Assembly (NCBI GenBank): GCA_050916095.1
Contig: CP050901.1
Span: forward strand, 2,356,001-2,420,000
Reading direction: 5' to 3'
Source: JANPCX01 sp050916095
GTDB lineage: Bacteria; Pseudomonadota; Gammaproteobacteria; Burkholderiales; Burkholderiaceae_C
DNA: 64,000 nt
A model generated the notes under the pieces. The model saw only the letters and a program-made list of their open reading frames with translations. It made no database searches and was not told where the DNA came from. A program made the position numbers and the translations under genes. Position 1 is the first letter of the stretch, and every line of letters begins with the position of its first letter. Positions 17,665-27,558 of this stretch are shown in pieces.

Positions 17665-17999
17665 TGCGCATCGACGCCATCTATCTGGCCTGCGGCGCAG
17701 CAGACCTGCGCGCGGGCATGGACACCTTGCTGGCCCGCGTGGTGCACAGCTTTGAAGCCGGTGCGCAGCCCCATACCGCGTATGTGTTTGCCAACCGCAG
17801 TGCCAGCCGCTTGAAGGTGCTGCTGATGGACGGCTCTGGCCTGTGGCTGTGCACGCGCCGCTTGAGCAGTCGGGCTCGATTCATCTGGCCGCAAGATGAA
17901 GCTGCTCATGTTCAAATCACCGCCGCGCAGTGGGATTGGCTGGTTGCCGGTGCGCCGTGGTTGCACCTGGGCGCGGTGCAGGCCGTCACCGTGGTGTGA
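17661..17999 (+). CDS. tnpB: IS66 TnpB (copy 4)
   Basis: Intact. Confidence 0.9.
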   Translation: MMRIDAIYLACGAADLRAGMDTLLARVVHSFEAGAQPHTAYVFANRSASRLKVLLMDGSGLWLCTRRLSSRARFIWPQDEAAHVQITAAQWDWLVAGAPWLHLGAVQAVTVV

Positions 18000-18071
18000 A
18001 CGCTGTGATGGTTGGTCAATGCGTGTATCTCCCGTCTTGCCTCGCGCGTGCGCGCGAGGCAAGATGCGCAC

Positions 18072-19676
18072 ATGCTCAAAGACGTTGATCCCGCATCAAT
18101 AAAAGCCCAGCTGCAAGCCCTCGGAGACACTGCAGCCGCACAGTACGCACGGGAACTCATTGAGCGACTGCAAATCCAGTTGAAGTTTGAGCACACCAAG
18201 AACGCCGCGCTGAACTTCGAGCTGACCCGCTTGAAGCAGTGGCGCTTTGGTAAAAGCAGCGAGAGCCTGGACGCACAAGGCGGCAATCCTCAAACTCAGT
18301 TGTTCGATGCAAAAACCGAACAGCTTCTCGTTGAAGAATCCAAAGCCGAAGACCGCGCCGAAGATGAGGCCCGCACCCCAGGGCCCAGCCGCATCAAACG
18401 CCAAGCCAAACGTCAGGCTCTGCCCAGCCAACTCGAGCGCATTGAGCACCACTACGAGATCGAGCCCGCCTTGTGCAGTGCAGGGCATCCCTTGAAGCGC
18501 ATTGGCCAAGACATCAGCGAACAACTCGATTGCGTCCCGGCCCAATTCTTTGTTCACCGTCACATTCGTGGCAAGTACGCATGCGTTTGCTGCAACACCG
18601 TGCTGGCGGCACCCATGCCCGCCCAGATCATCGACAAAGGCATTCCCGCGCCAGGGCTGCTGGCCCAGGTCATCATTGCAAAACATGATGACCACCTGCC
18701 TTTGTACCGCCAAGAAGAGATTTACCGCAGGAGCGGTGCCTTCATCGCGCGCTCCAGCATGGCCAGTTGGGTGGGGCAGTGCGGTGTTCAGCTGCAGCCC
18801 TTGGCGCAAGCGATCAAATCCCACCTGCTGAGCCAAGCCGTGCTGCATGCCGACGAGACGCCGATCAAGCTGCTGGCGCCCGGCTCAGGCAAGACAGACA
18901 CCGCCTACGCTTGGGTCATCCGTAGCAGCGACTTGGAGGCAACTGAACGCGCCGTGGTTTACGAGTTCTGCAACAGTCGGCAAGGCCAGCATGCGGCCAC
19001 GCTGCTGGAGGGATTCCAAGGCAGCTTGGTTTGTGATGATTACTCGGGCTACAAAGCCTTGTTCAAACAACAGCCAATACAAGAGGCCGGATGCTGGGCC
19101 CACGCCAGAAGAAAGTTCTTCGAGGCCCACAAGCTCAACCAAAGCGAGATCGCCAAAGAGGCGCTCCATCGAATCCAGCAACTGTATGACGTGGAGCGCC
19201 AGGGGGCGCAACTCACCCTGCAGGAGCGACATCAGCTCAGGCAAGACACCAGTACAACACTGCTCCAAGAGTTCAAGGCTTGGTTACTCACCCAGCGTCA
19301 GCAACTCATGAATGCTGACGTGACGGCCAAGGCGATGGACTACACGCTCAAGCGCTGGGCGGCATTGACCCTACACCTCGCCGATGCACGCATCCCGATT
19401 GACAACAACGCGGTGGAAAACGCGATCCGGCCGCTGGCGCTGGGGCGCAAGAACTGGCTCTTTGTGGGCAGCCAGCAAGCTGGCGAGCGCGCGGCAGTGC
19501 TGATGACGTTGATCGAGTCGGCCAAACTCAATGGGCATGATGCGTGGGTCTATCTCAAAGACGTGCTGACCAAGCTGCCCACCTGGCCCAACAGCCGACT
19601 GCACGAGTTGCTGCCGCACCGCTGGGTATCGCCCGAGACTGCCAGCGTCGCTGCGACTGCACCGGTCAACACCTGA
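18072..19676 (+). CDS. tnpC: IS66 transposase TnpC (copy 4)
   Basis: Intact, 534 residues with the full DDE triad. Confidence 0.92.
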   Translation: MLKDVDPASIKAQLQALGDTAAAQYARELIERLQIQLKFEHTKNAALNFELTRLKQWRFGKSSESLDAQGGNPQTQLFDAKTEQLLVEESKAEDRAEDEARTPGPSRIKRQAKRQALPSQLERIEHHYEIEPALCSAGHPLKRIGQDISEQLDCVPAQFFVHRHIRGKYACVCCNTVLAAPMPAQIIDKGIPAPGLLAQVIIAKHDDHLPLYRQEEIYRRSGAFIARSSMASWVGQCGVQLQPLAQAIKSHLLSQAVLHADETPIKLLAPGSGKTDTAYAWVIRSSDLEATERAVVYEFCNSRQGQHAATLLEGFQGSLVCDDYSGYKALFKQQPIQEAGCWAHARRKFFEAHKLNQSEIAKEALHRIQQLYDVERQGAQLTLQERHQLRQDTSTTLLQEFKAWLLTQRQQLMNADVTAKAMDYTLKRWAALTLHLADARIPIDNNAVENAIRPLALGRKNWLFVGSQQAGERAAVLMTLIESAKLNGHDAWVYLKDVLTKLPTWPNSRLHELLPHRWVSPETASVAATAPVNT

Positions 19677-19719
19677 TCGTTGATTCGGTCAAGGTGGGTT
19701 CACCGAACGCATACGGTTC

Positions 19720-20748
19720 GTGCGCCGCAACAACGAAGCTTTCAGCGCCACCGAAGAACAGGCGTTCCAGGCCTGGTTGAACGCCGACCCCGCCCACCCT
19801 GCCGCCGTGGCGCATTGGCAGGCCGAGTGGCAGGCGTTCGACGCGATCCCGGTGGAAACTCGGCAGCGGCTGCAGAGCGAACTGGCGATCAGCAAGGCGC
19901 AGCAGAGCGCCAGGCGCAAGCCGCCTGTGCAGTCGCCCACCCGTCGCCGCATCTGGGCGCCCGCCTTCGCCACTGCGGCGTTGATGGCGGTGAGTGTGGG
20001 CACCGGGCTGACCGCCTGGAACCACTGGCTGGCCCAACCGGTGTATGCGCAAAGCTTCAGCACGCCGCGCGGCCAGCAAATGGAAGCCACCCTGCCTGAC
20101 GGCAGTCGCCTGCGGCTGGACGCCGCCACGCAGTTGCAGGTCACTTACTACCGGCAGCGCCGCGAAGTGCGCTTGAGCGACGGCCAAGCGGTGTTCACCG
20201 TGCAGGGTGACACCACCCGACCGTTCCATGTTTCCGCCGGCCCGGTGCGTGTGACGGTGGTCGGCACGCGCTTCATGGTGAGGCATCTGCCCCACATGCC
20301 GGGTGATGCTGGCGTGCAGGTGGCGGTGGATGAAGGCCGTGTGCGCGTCGATCGGGTGCAAGGCCTGGAAACGCAAGGCACAGGCGTGGAGTCGCTTCAG
20401 CAAGAAGCGGGCGGCGACCAGCGCGTGGTGCTCGGCGCGGGCCAGCAGGTGTCCAGCGACGCGAAGGGCGTGTTGTCGCCGGTGGGCAGCCTGCCCGAGG
20501 CCGCTTTTGCGCTTTGGCGCGACAACCGAGTGCGCTTCGACAATACCCGGCTCGACCAGGCCTTGGCCGAGCTGGCGCGTTACCGCGACCCACAACTGGT
20601 GGTGCGCGACCCTGCAGCGGCCGCGCTGCGCGTTACCGGCGTGTTCGACCCGCGCGACCCGGCCACCTTCAAGCGGGTGCTGCCGCTGTCCTTGCCCGTG
20701 AAGCTGCGCGAGGGCGGGGGCACAACGGAAGTGATGTTGGCGCCGTAA
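19720..20748 (+). pseudogene. fecR: FecR-family anti-sigma / signal-transduction protein, 5'-truncated by IS66 copy 4 (arm A)
   Basis: FecR-type proteins relay siderophore-receptor status to an ECF sigma factor. Visible in order: the rest of the cytoplasmic DUF4880 region (FVRRNNEAFSATEEQAFQAWL), a membrane segment near residues 70-90 (ATAALMAVSVGTGLTAW), the periplasmic FecR domain (ATLPDGSRLRLDAATQLQV ... VVGTRFMVR) and a C-terminal STN-like region (ALAELARY...VTGVFDPR). The normal start and perhaps 15-20 residues are missing: IS66 abuts the codons just before FVRR. The GTG at 19720 is only the first possible start left. No sigma factor gene is present. It is foreign to the surrounding conjugation genes. 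Confidence 0.85.
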
Positions 20749-20888
20749 CGCCATCCCCTGTCCGGCCGCGCCGTAAGCGGGTAGTAAAGCGGCGTGAAGA
20801 ATTTTGTCGGAGGCATATAGGGTTTCAGCCGAGTCGCTCGTCTACCTAAGTGAGAAGCATTCTTGTTAACACTTACCGGAAGACCCTG

Positions 20889-20990
20889 ATGACCCGTCCT
20901 GCCCTGCCGAAGCGCCCTGGCTTTCGGCCCACGCCCCTCGTGCTCGCCTTGGCCATGGCGATTTCAAGCACCACCGTATGCGTTCGGTGA
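20889..20990 (+). pseudogene. TonB-dependent receptor stub, signal peptide only (arm A)
   Basis: ATG 20889 starts MTRPALPKRPGFRPTPLVLA and continues with a hydrophobic signal-peptide core. After 29 codons the gene runs into IS66 copy 5 and stops four codons later at 20988-20990. Its place 140 nt after fecR fits the usual fecR-receptor gene order. Confidence 0.65.
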
Positions 20991-21013
20991 ACCCACCTTG
21001 ACCGAATCAACGA

Positions 21014-22618
21014 TCAGGTGTTGACCGGTGCAGTCGCAGCGACGCTGGCAGTCTCGGGCGATACCCAGCGGTGCGGCAGCAACTCGTGCAGTCGGCTGTT
21101 GGGCCAGGTGGGCAGCTTGGTCAGCACGTCTTTGAGATAGACCCACGCATCATGCCCATTGAGTTTGGCCGACTCGATCAACGTCATCAGCACTGCCGCG
21201 CGCTCGCCAGCTTGCTGGCTGCCCACAAAGAGCCAGTTCTTGCGCCCCAGCGCCAGCGGCCGGATCGCGTTTTCCACCGCGTTGTTGTCAATCGGGATGC
21301 GTGCATCGGCGAGGTGTAGGGTCAATGCCGCCCAGCGCTTGAGCGTGTAGTCCATCGCCTTGGCCGTCACGTCAGCATTCATGAGTTGCTGACGCTGGGT
21401 GAGTAACCAAGCCTTGAACTCTTGGAGCAGTGTTGTACTGGTGTCTTGCCTGAGCTGATGTCGCTCCTGCAGGGTGAGTTGCGCCCCCTGGCGCTCCACG
21501 TCATACAGTTGCTGGATTCGATGGAGCGCCTCTTTGGCGATCTCGCTTTGGTTGAGCTTGTGGGCCTCGAAGAACTTTCTTCTGGCGTGGGCCCAGCATC
21601 CGGCCTCTTGTATTGGCTGTTGTTTGAACAAGGCTTTGTAGCCCGAGTAATCATCACAAACCAAGCTGCCTTGGAATCCCTCCAGCAGCGTGGCCGCATG
21701 CTGGCCTTGCCGACTGTTGCAGAACTCGTAAACCACGGCGCGTTCAGTTGCCTCCAAGTCGCTGCTACGGATGACCCAAGCGTAGGCGGTGTCTGTCTTG
21801 CCTGAGCCGGGCGCCAGCAGCTTGATCGGCGTCTCGTCGGCATGCAGCACGGCTTGGCTCAGCAGGTGGGATTTGATCGCTTGCGCCAAGGGCTGCAGCT
21901 GAACACCGCACTGCCCCACCCAACTGGCCATGCTGGAGCGCGCGATGAAGGCACCGCTCCTGCGGTAAATCTCTTCTTGGCGGTACAAAGGCAGGTGGTC
22001 ATCATGTTTTGCAATGATGACCTGGGCCAGCAGCCCTGGCGCGGGAATGCCTTTGTCGATGATCTGGGCGGGCATGGGTGCCGCCAGCACGGTGTTGCAG
22101 CAAACGCATGCGTACTTGCCACGAATGTGACGGTGAACAAAGAATTGGGCCGGGACGCAATCGAGTTGTTCGCTGATGTCTTGGCCAATGCGCTTCAAGG
22201 GATGCCCTGCACTGCACAAGGCGGGCTCGATCTCGTAGTGGTGCTCAATGCGCTCGAGTTGGCTGGGCAGAGCCTGACGTTTGGCTTGGCGTTTGATGCG
22301 GCTGGGCCCTGGGGTGCGGGCCTCATCTTCGGCGCGGTCTTCGGCTTTGGATTCTTCAACGAGAAGCTGTTCGGTTTTTGCATCGAACAACTGAGTTTGA
22401 GGATTGCCGCCTTGTGCGTCCAGGCTCTCGCTGCTTTTACCAAAGCGCCACTGCTTCAAGCGGGTCAGCTCGAAGTTCAGCGCGGCGTTCTTGGTGTGCT
22501 CAAACTTCAACTGGATTTGCAGTCGCTCAATGAGTTCCCGTGCGTACTGTGCGGCTGCAGTGTCTCCGAGGGCTTGCAGCTGGGCTTTTATTGATGCGGG
22601 ATCAACGTCTTTGAGCAT
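21014..22618 (-). CDS. tnpC: IS66 transposase TnpC (copy 5)
   Basis: Intact; likely contains, or lies next to, the crossover point. Confidence 0.92.
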   Translation of the reverse strand: MLKDVDPASIKAQLQALGDTAAAQYARELIERLQIQLKFEHTKNAALNFELTRLKQWRFGKSSESLDAQGGNPQTQLFDAKTEQLLVEESKAEDRAEDEARTPGPSRIKRQAKRQALPSQLERIEHHYEIEPALCSAGHPLKRIGQDISEQLDCVPAQFFVHRHIRGKYACVCCNTVLAAPMPAQIIDKGIPAPGLLAQVIIAKHDDHLPLYRQEEIYRRSGAFIARSSMASWVGQCGVQLQPLAQAIKSHLLSQAVLHADETPIKLLAPGSGKTDTAYAWVIRSSDLEATERAVVYEFCNSRQGQHAATLLEGFQGSLVCDDYSGYKALFKQQPIQEAGCWAHARRKFFEAHKLNQSEIAKEALHRIQQLYDVERQGAQLTLQERHQLRQDTSTTLLQEFKAWLLTQRQQLMNADVTAKAMDYTLKRWAALTLHLADARIPIDNNAVENAIRPLALGRKNWLFVGSQQAGERAAVLMTLIESAKLNGHDAWVYLKDVLTKLPTWPNSRLHELLPHRWVSPETASVAATAPVNT

Positions 22619-22690
22619 GTGCGCATCTTGCCTCGCGCGCACGCGCGAGGCAAGACGGGAGATACACGCATTGACCAACCATCACAGCGT

Positions 22691-23029
22691 TCACACCACG
22701 GTGACGGCCTGCACCGCGCCCAGGTGCAACCACGGCGCACCGGCAACCAGCCAATCCCACTGCGCGGCGGTGATTTGAACATGAGCAGCTTCATCTTGCG
22801 GCCAGATGAATCGAGCCCGACTGCTCAAGCGGCGCGTGCACAGCCACAGGCCAGAGCCGTCCATCAGCAGCACCTTCAAGCGGCTGGCACTGCGGTTGGC
22901 AAACACATACGCGGTATGGGGCTGCGCACCGGCTTCAAAGCTGTGCACCACGCGGGCCAGCAAGGTGTCCATGCCCGCGCGCAGGTCTGCTGCGCCGCAG
23001 GCCAGATAGATGGCGTCGATGCGCATCAT
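22691..23029 (-). CDS. tnpB: IS66 TnpB (copy 5)
   Basis: Intact. Confidence 0.9.
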   Translation of the reverse strand: MMRIDAIYLACGAADLRAGMDTLLARVVHSFEAGAQPHTAYVFANRSASRLKVLLMDGSGLWLCTRRLSSRARFIWPQDEAAHVQITAAQWDWLVAGAPWLHLGAVQAVTVV

Positions 23030-23502
23030 GATGCGGCCATCGACTTGAGCCAGGCCGCCAATTCGTGCCCGTGATCCACAGGCCAGTGCAGCACCACACC
23101 AGCGCCTGGACCTGCGCCTGCCACCACGCACTCAATGCGCACGCTGGCGGGGTTGGGATTGGTTTGTGCCACGGCGCAGGAATGTGCCGCGTTGGCAGCC
23201 GCACTGCTGACCGCTTGCACCGGGCCCACCGGGTTACTTCGAACGGCCACAAACCCCTTGGGTTTGAGGGCAACATCAGCGGTTGCGCCGACTGCGGCAT
23301 GGGCTGCCGAGACGGTCAAATGCGACTGGCCCTGGCCCAGCCTTTGCCGCCAGCGCCCCTCATAAGTGACCCACCCCATCAGCAGCTTTGCATCCATCCC
23401 GTGGGCCTGCGCCCACGCAGCAATGCTTTTGCCGGACTGCCTCCACTGCTGAACCACGTCCAGTTGTCGCCTGATCTTGTCTTGCCATCCCACCGCTGCC
23501 AT
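23026..23502 (-). CDS. tnpA: IS66 TnpA (copy 5)
   Basis: Intact; long-form leader inherited from copy 2. Confidence 0.88.
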   Translation of the reverse strand: MAAVGWQDKIRRQLDVVQQWRQSGKSIAAWAQAHGMDAKLLMGWVTYEGRWRQRLGQGQSHLTVSAAHAAVGATADVALKPKGFVAVRSNPVGPVQAVSSAAANAAHSCAVAQTNPNPASVRIECVVAGAGPGAGVVLHWPVDHGHELAAWLKSMAAS

Positions 23503-23772
23503 TTGCCGCCCCTTCGCTGTTGTCAAAACAGCAACCTTCGCAGCCTTCTATGCCTTTGCATAGGGTGGGGTTTGCCGGACGCTTACTGTGTGGCGGGGTG
23601 GCTGGCTTGCTGTTCCCTTCAACGTACCACGTCGTTCTCGTCGTCAAGGTCTGCGCGCCCTGCCCTGCGGTTGGTCGCTTGCGTCCTGGCGGCCGTCTTC
23701 GAACCCTGACCACTGCGCTGCGCCGTGTTGGTGACGGTCTCGGGCAATCCCGCCCGATTCACGGAGCCGACG

Positions 23773-24282
23773 ATGGCGCACGATCTCTTCTCTTTCGATT
23801 CTTCCGTTCTCCTGGTCCGCGATGTCGCGGGCGATTACCGGCCGGCCGATGCCGACGAGGTGCTGCAGGCCGCGCAGCGGCTGCTGCGGCAGCAACTGCG
23901 TGGGCGCGAGGTGCTGTCGTCACCGCAGGTGGTGCGCGACTTCCTGCGGGTCAAGCTCGGGGCGCTGGAGCACGAGGTGTTCGCGGTGTTGATGCTGGAT
24001 GCGCAACACCGGCTGATCGAGTACGTCGAGCTGTTTCGCGGCACGGTGAGCCAGACATCGGTCTATCCGCGCGAGGTGGTCAAGGAGTCGCTGGCGCGCA
24101 ATGCGGCGGCGCTGGTCCTGGTGCACAACCATCCATCGGGTGTAGCGGAGCCGTCGCGGGCCGATGAGCATCTGACGCAGACGCTGAAAGCGGCCCTGTC
24201 GCTGGTGGACGTGCGGGTGCTGGATCATCTGATCGTGGCGGGCAGCGACGTGCTTTCATTTGCCGAGCGCGGTCTGCTCTGA
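23773..24282 (+). CDS. radC: RadC-family JAB/MPN-domain protein (arm B)
   Basis: Base-for-base duplicate of the arm A gene; JAMM motif intact. Any transcription from upstream must cross IS66 copy 5. Confidence 0.9.
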   Translation: MAHDLFSFDSSVLLVRDVAGDYRPADADEVLQAAQRLLRQQLRGREVLSSPQVVRDFLRVKLGALEHEVFAVLMLDAQHRLIEYVELFRGTVSQTSVYPREVVKESLARNAAALVLVHNHPSGVAEPSRADEHLTQTLKAALSLVDVRVLDHLIVAGSDVLSFAERGLL

Positions 24283-24286
24283 CCGA

Positions 24287-24306
24287 GGGGGCACCGCCCC
24301 CTTTTT
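24287..24306 (+). terminator. Rho-independent terminator after radC (arm B)
   Basis: Same GC stem and T-run as in arm A. Confidence 0.8.
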
Positions 24307-24903
24307 GCTTCGCCCTTGCGTGGCTGCGCTCTGCGCTTGTCTCCAGGGGTCGGCCTGCGGCACACCCCGCCGCGCAGGCTTGGCGCCCCGGGATACCGCC
24401 GAACAGGCTGCGCCTGATCGGCCCGAGCTCAGGGTCGTTCGCGCTTCGCGCTTGTTCACCTCCAGCCAGGCATGCCTCCGGCATGCAGAGGCGCTCGCCG
24501 CGCGGCAGTGGGTTCGTCGCTCCACTGGGCGCCGTGCCGGTGACATCGGCGTTCCGTCTTCCATTCCTTCATCGCTGATCCCGCGACCGTCGCCGGCGCT
24601 GCCGGGCCGTCAAGGCGCGCAGGGCCGTGTCCTCGCCTGCGGCTGCGGGCCGCACCCACCCTGCGCTTCTCTCCTTGACGGCCCGTCCCCGCCGTCCCGG
24701 TTCTTCGCGGGCGATGAACTCAGGAAAGACGGTCATTCACGGCGATCACGGCGACCGGCCCAGGTCACCGCGCCGAACCCACCGAAGCCCACACCAGGCT
24801 CCGAATCTTGGAATCCGGTCGGCTTTCAAAACCACCAGGAGCGTGCCTATGCAGACATCGAAGCCATGAATCCACGACGAATTTTTGTTTCCTGCGTTTG
24901 TTC
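24307..24903. other. Non-coding island segment between radC and IS66 copy 6
   Basis: Duplicate of 11269-11865. The 13-bp inverted repeat lies at 24603-24615 and 24673-24685. The leader ORF half is at 24866-24903 and would rejoin 27523-27562. Confidence 0.6.
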
Positions 24904-24987
24904 GTAAGCGTCCGGCAAACCCCACCCTATGCAAAGGCATAGAAGGCTGCGAAGGTTGCTGTTTTGACAACAGCGAAGGGGCGGCAA

Positions 24988-25464
24988 ATGGCAGCGGTGG
25001 GATGGCAAGACAAGATCAGGCGACAACTGGACGTGGTTCAGCAGTGGAGGCAGTCCGGCAAAAGCATTGCTGCGTGGGCGCAGGCCCACGGGATGGATGC
25101 AAAGCTGCTGATGGGGTGGGTCACTTATGAGGGGCGCTGGCGGCAAAGGCTGGGCCAGGGCCAGTCGCATTTGACCGTCTCGGCAGCCCATGCCGCAGTC
25201 GGCGCAACCGCTGATGTTGCCCTCAAACCCAAGGGGTTTGTGGCCGTTCGAAGTAACCCGGTGGGCCCGGTGCAAGCGGTCAGCAGTGCGGCTGCCAACG
25301 CGGCACATTCCTGCGCCGTGGCACAAACCAATCCCAACCCCGCCAGCGTGCGCATTGAGTGCGTGGTGGCAGGCGCAGGTCCAGGCGCTGGTGTGGTGCT
25401 GCACTGGCCTGTGGATCACGGGCACGAATTGGCGGCCTGGCTCAAGTCGATGGCCGCATCATGA
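24988..25464 (+). CDS. tnpA: IS66 TnpA (copy 6)
   Basis: Intact; long-form leader. Confidence 0.88.
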   Translation: MAAVGWQDKIRRQLDVVQQWRQSGKSIAAWAQAHGMDAKLLMGWVTYEGRWRQRLGQGQSHLTVSAAHAAVGATADVALKPKGFVAVRSNPVGPVQAVSSAAANAAHSCAVAQTNPNPASVRIECVVAGAGPGAGVVLHWPVDHGHELAAWLKSMAAS

Positions 25465-25799
25465 TGCGCATCGACGCCATCTATCTGGCCTGCGGCGCAG
25501 CAGACCTGCGCGCGGGCATGGACACCTTGCTGGCCCGCGTGGTGCACAGCTTTGAAGCCGGTGCGCAGCCCCATACCGCGTATGTGTTTGCCAACCGCAG
25601 TGCCAGCCGCTTGAAGGTGCTGCTGATGGACGGCTCTGGCCTGTGGCTGTGCACGCGCCGCTTGAGCAGTCGGGCTCGATTCATCTGGCCGCAAGATGAA
25701 GCTGCTCATGTTCAAATCACCGCCGCGCAGTGGGATTGGCTGGTTGCCGGTGCGCCGTGGTTGCACCTGGGCGCGGTGCAGGCCGTCACCGTGGTGTGA
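25461..25799 (+). CDS. tnpB: IS66 TnpB (copy 6)
   Basis: Intact. Confidence 0.9.
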   Translation: MMRIDAIYLACGAADLRAGMDTLLARVVHSFEAGAQPHTAYVFANRSASRLKVLLMDGSGLWLCTRRLSSRARFIWPQDEAAHVQITAAQWDWLVAGAPWLHLGAVQAVTVV

Positions 25800-25871
25800 A
25801 CGCTGTGATGGTTGGTCAATGCGTGTATCTCCCGTCTTGCCTCGCGCGTGCGCGCGAGGCAAGATGCGCAC

Positions 25872-27476
25872 ATGCTCAAAGACGTTGATCCCGCATCAAT
25901 AAAAGCCCAGCTGCAAGCCCTCGGAGACACTGCAGCCGCACAGTACGCACGGGAACTCATTGAGCGACTGCAAATCCAGTTGAAGTTTGAGCACACCAAG
26001 AACGCCGCGCTGAACTTCGAGCTGACCCGCTTGAAGCAGTGGCGCTTTGGTAAAAGCAGCGAGAGCCTGGACGCACAAGGCGGCAATCCTCAAACTCAGT
26101 TGTTCGATGCAAAAACCGAACAGCTTCTCGTTGAAGAATCCAAAGCCGAAGACCGCGCCGAAGATGAGGCCCGCACCCCAGGGCCCAGCCGCATCAAACG
26201 CCAAGCCAAACGTCAGGCTCTGCCCAGCCAACTCGAGCGCATTGAGCACCACTACGAGATCGAGCCCGCCTTGTGCAGTGCAGGGCATCCCTTGAAGCGC
26301 ATTGGCCAAGACATCAGCGAACAACTCGATTGCGTCCCGGCCCAATTCTTTGTTCACCGTCACATTCGTGGCAAGTACGCATGCGTTTGCTGCAACACCG
26401 TGCTGGCGGCACCCATGCCCGCCCAGATCATCGACAAAGGCATTCCCGCGCCAGGGCTGCTGGCCCAGGTCATCATTGCAAAACATGATGACCACCTGCC
26501 TTTGTACCGCCAAGAAGAGATTTACCGCAGGAGCGGTGCCTTCATCGCGCGCTCCAGCATGGCCAGTTGGGTGGGGCAGTGCGGTGTTCAGCTGCAGCCC
26601 TTGGCGCAAGCGATCAAATCCCACCTGCTGAGCCAAGCCGTGCTGCATGCCGACGAGACGCCGATCAAGCTGCTGGCGCCCGGCTCAGGCAAGACAGACA
26701 CCGCCTACGCTTGGGTCATCCGTAGCAGCGACTTGGAGGCAACTGAACGCGCCGTGGTTTACGAGTTCTGCAACAGTCGGCAAGGCCAGCATGCGGCCAC
26801 GCTGCTGGAGGGATTCCAAGGCAGCTTGGTTTGTGATGATTACTCGGGCTACAAAGCCTTGTTCAAACAACAGCCAATACAAGAGGCCGGATGCTGGGCC
26901 CACGCCAGAAGAAAGTTCTTCGAGGCCCACAAGCTCAACCAAAGCGAGATCGCCAAAGAGGCGCTCCATCGAATCCAGCAACTGTATGACGTGGAGCGCC
27001 AGGGGGCGCAACTCACCCTGCAGGAGCGACATCAGCTCAGGCAAGACACCAGTACAACACTGCTCCAAGAGTTCAAGGCTTGGTTACTCACCCAGCGTCA
27101 GCAACTCATGAATGCTGACGTGACGGCCAAGGCGATGGACTACACGCTCAAGCGCTGGGCGGCATTGACCCTACACCTCGCCGATGCACGCATCCCGATT
27201 GACAACAACGCGGTGGAAAACGCGATCCGGCCGCTGGCGCTGGGGCGCAAGAACTGGCTCTTTGTGGGCAGCCAGCAAGCTGGCGAGCGCGCGGCAGTGC
27301 TGATGACGTTGATCGAGTCGGCCAAACTCAATGGGCATGATGCGTGGGTCTATCTCAAAGACGTGCTGACCAAGCTGCCCACCTGGCCCAACAGCCGACT
27401 GCACGAGTTGCTGCCGCACCGCTGGGTATCGCCCGAGACTGCCAGCGTCGCTGCGACTGCACCGGTCAACACCTGA
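25872..27476 (+). CDS. tnpC: IS66 transposase TnpC (copy 6)
   Basis: Intact, full DDE triad. Confidence 0.92.
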   Translation: MLKDVDPASIKAQLQALGDTAAAQYARELIERLQIQLKFEHTKNAALNFELTRLKQWRFGKSSESLDAQGGNPQTQLFDAKTEQLLVEESKAEDRAEDEARTPGPSRIKRQAKRQALPSQLERIEHHYEIEPALCSAGHPLKRIGQDISEQLDCVPAQFFVHRHIRGKYACVCCNTVLAAPMPAQIIDKGIPAPGLLAQVIIAKHDDHLPLYRQEEIYRRSGAFIARSSMASWVGQCGVQLQPLAQAIKSHLLSQAVLHADETPIKLLAPGSGKTDTAYAWVIRSSDLEATERAVVYEFCNSRQGQHAATLLEGFQGSLVCDDYSGYKALFKQQPIQEAGCWAHARRKFFEAHKLNQSEIAKEALHRIQQLYDVERQGAQLTLQERHQLRQDTSTTLLQEFKAWLLTQRQQLMNADVTAKAMDYTLKRWAALTLHLADARIPIDNNAVENAIRPLALGRKNWLFVGSQQAGERAAVLMTLIESAKLNGHDAWVYLKDVLTKLPTWPNSRLHELLPHRWVSPETASVAATAPVNT

Positions 27477-27558
27477 TCGTTGATTCGGTCAAGGTGGGTT
27501 CACCGAACGCATACGTTTGTTCTCTGTTCAACGTCCCAATGGGACAGGAGTTGTCACC

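Larger units (their letters stand above)
17108..19714 (+). mobile_element. IS66-family element, copy 4 (flanks do not match)
   Basis: 2,607 bp with both terminal repeats. The left flank is GGTGGTCG and the right flank GGTTCGTG, so there is no target duplication. The left side is island sequence and the right side a fecR gene, which shows that this copy is a recombination junction between two different insertions. It has the short-form leader. tnpA carries a 1-nt and a 2-nt deletion. Confidence 0.93.
10549..20975. repeat. Arm A of a 13,038-bp tandem duplication (unique part)
   Basis: The 10,427 bp between IS66 copies 2 and 5 (radC, IS66 copy 3, parB-like gene, small ORFs, IS66 copy 4, fecR fragment, receptor stub) recur at 23587-34013 in the same order and orientation. 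The arms differ only by indels: one extra C near 15641, one extra C near 16185, one missing C near 16711, one extra A near 16847, one extra T near 16968, and 1 + 2 missing bases in the tnpA of copy 4. The net length difference is zero. Confidence 0.95.
20976..23586 (-). mobile_element. IS66-family element, copy 5 (hybrid at the duplication junction)
   Basis: 2,611 bp. The left flank GCACCACC is that of copy 8. The right flank TGTGTGGC and the long-form tnpA leader are those of copy 2. The crossover that made the tandem duplication therefore lies inside this element, left of the tnpA leader. Confidence 0.95.
24904..27514 (+). mobile_element. IS66-family element, copy 6 (complete, target duplication)
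   Basis: Arm B counterpart of copy 3; flanked by GTTTGTTC on both sides. Confidence 0.95.

Noticed and set aside
17108..23586. IS66 copies 4 and 5 as ends of a composite transposon carrying fecR
   Set aside because: The outer flanks do not form a target duplication, and copy 5's right flank belongs to copy 2. Recombination between IS copies explains the structure better.
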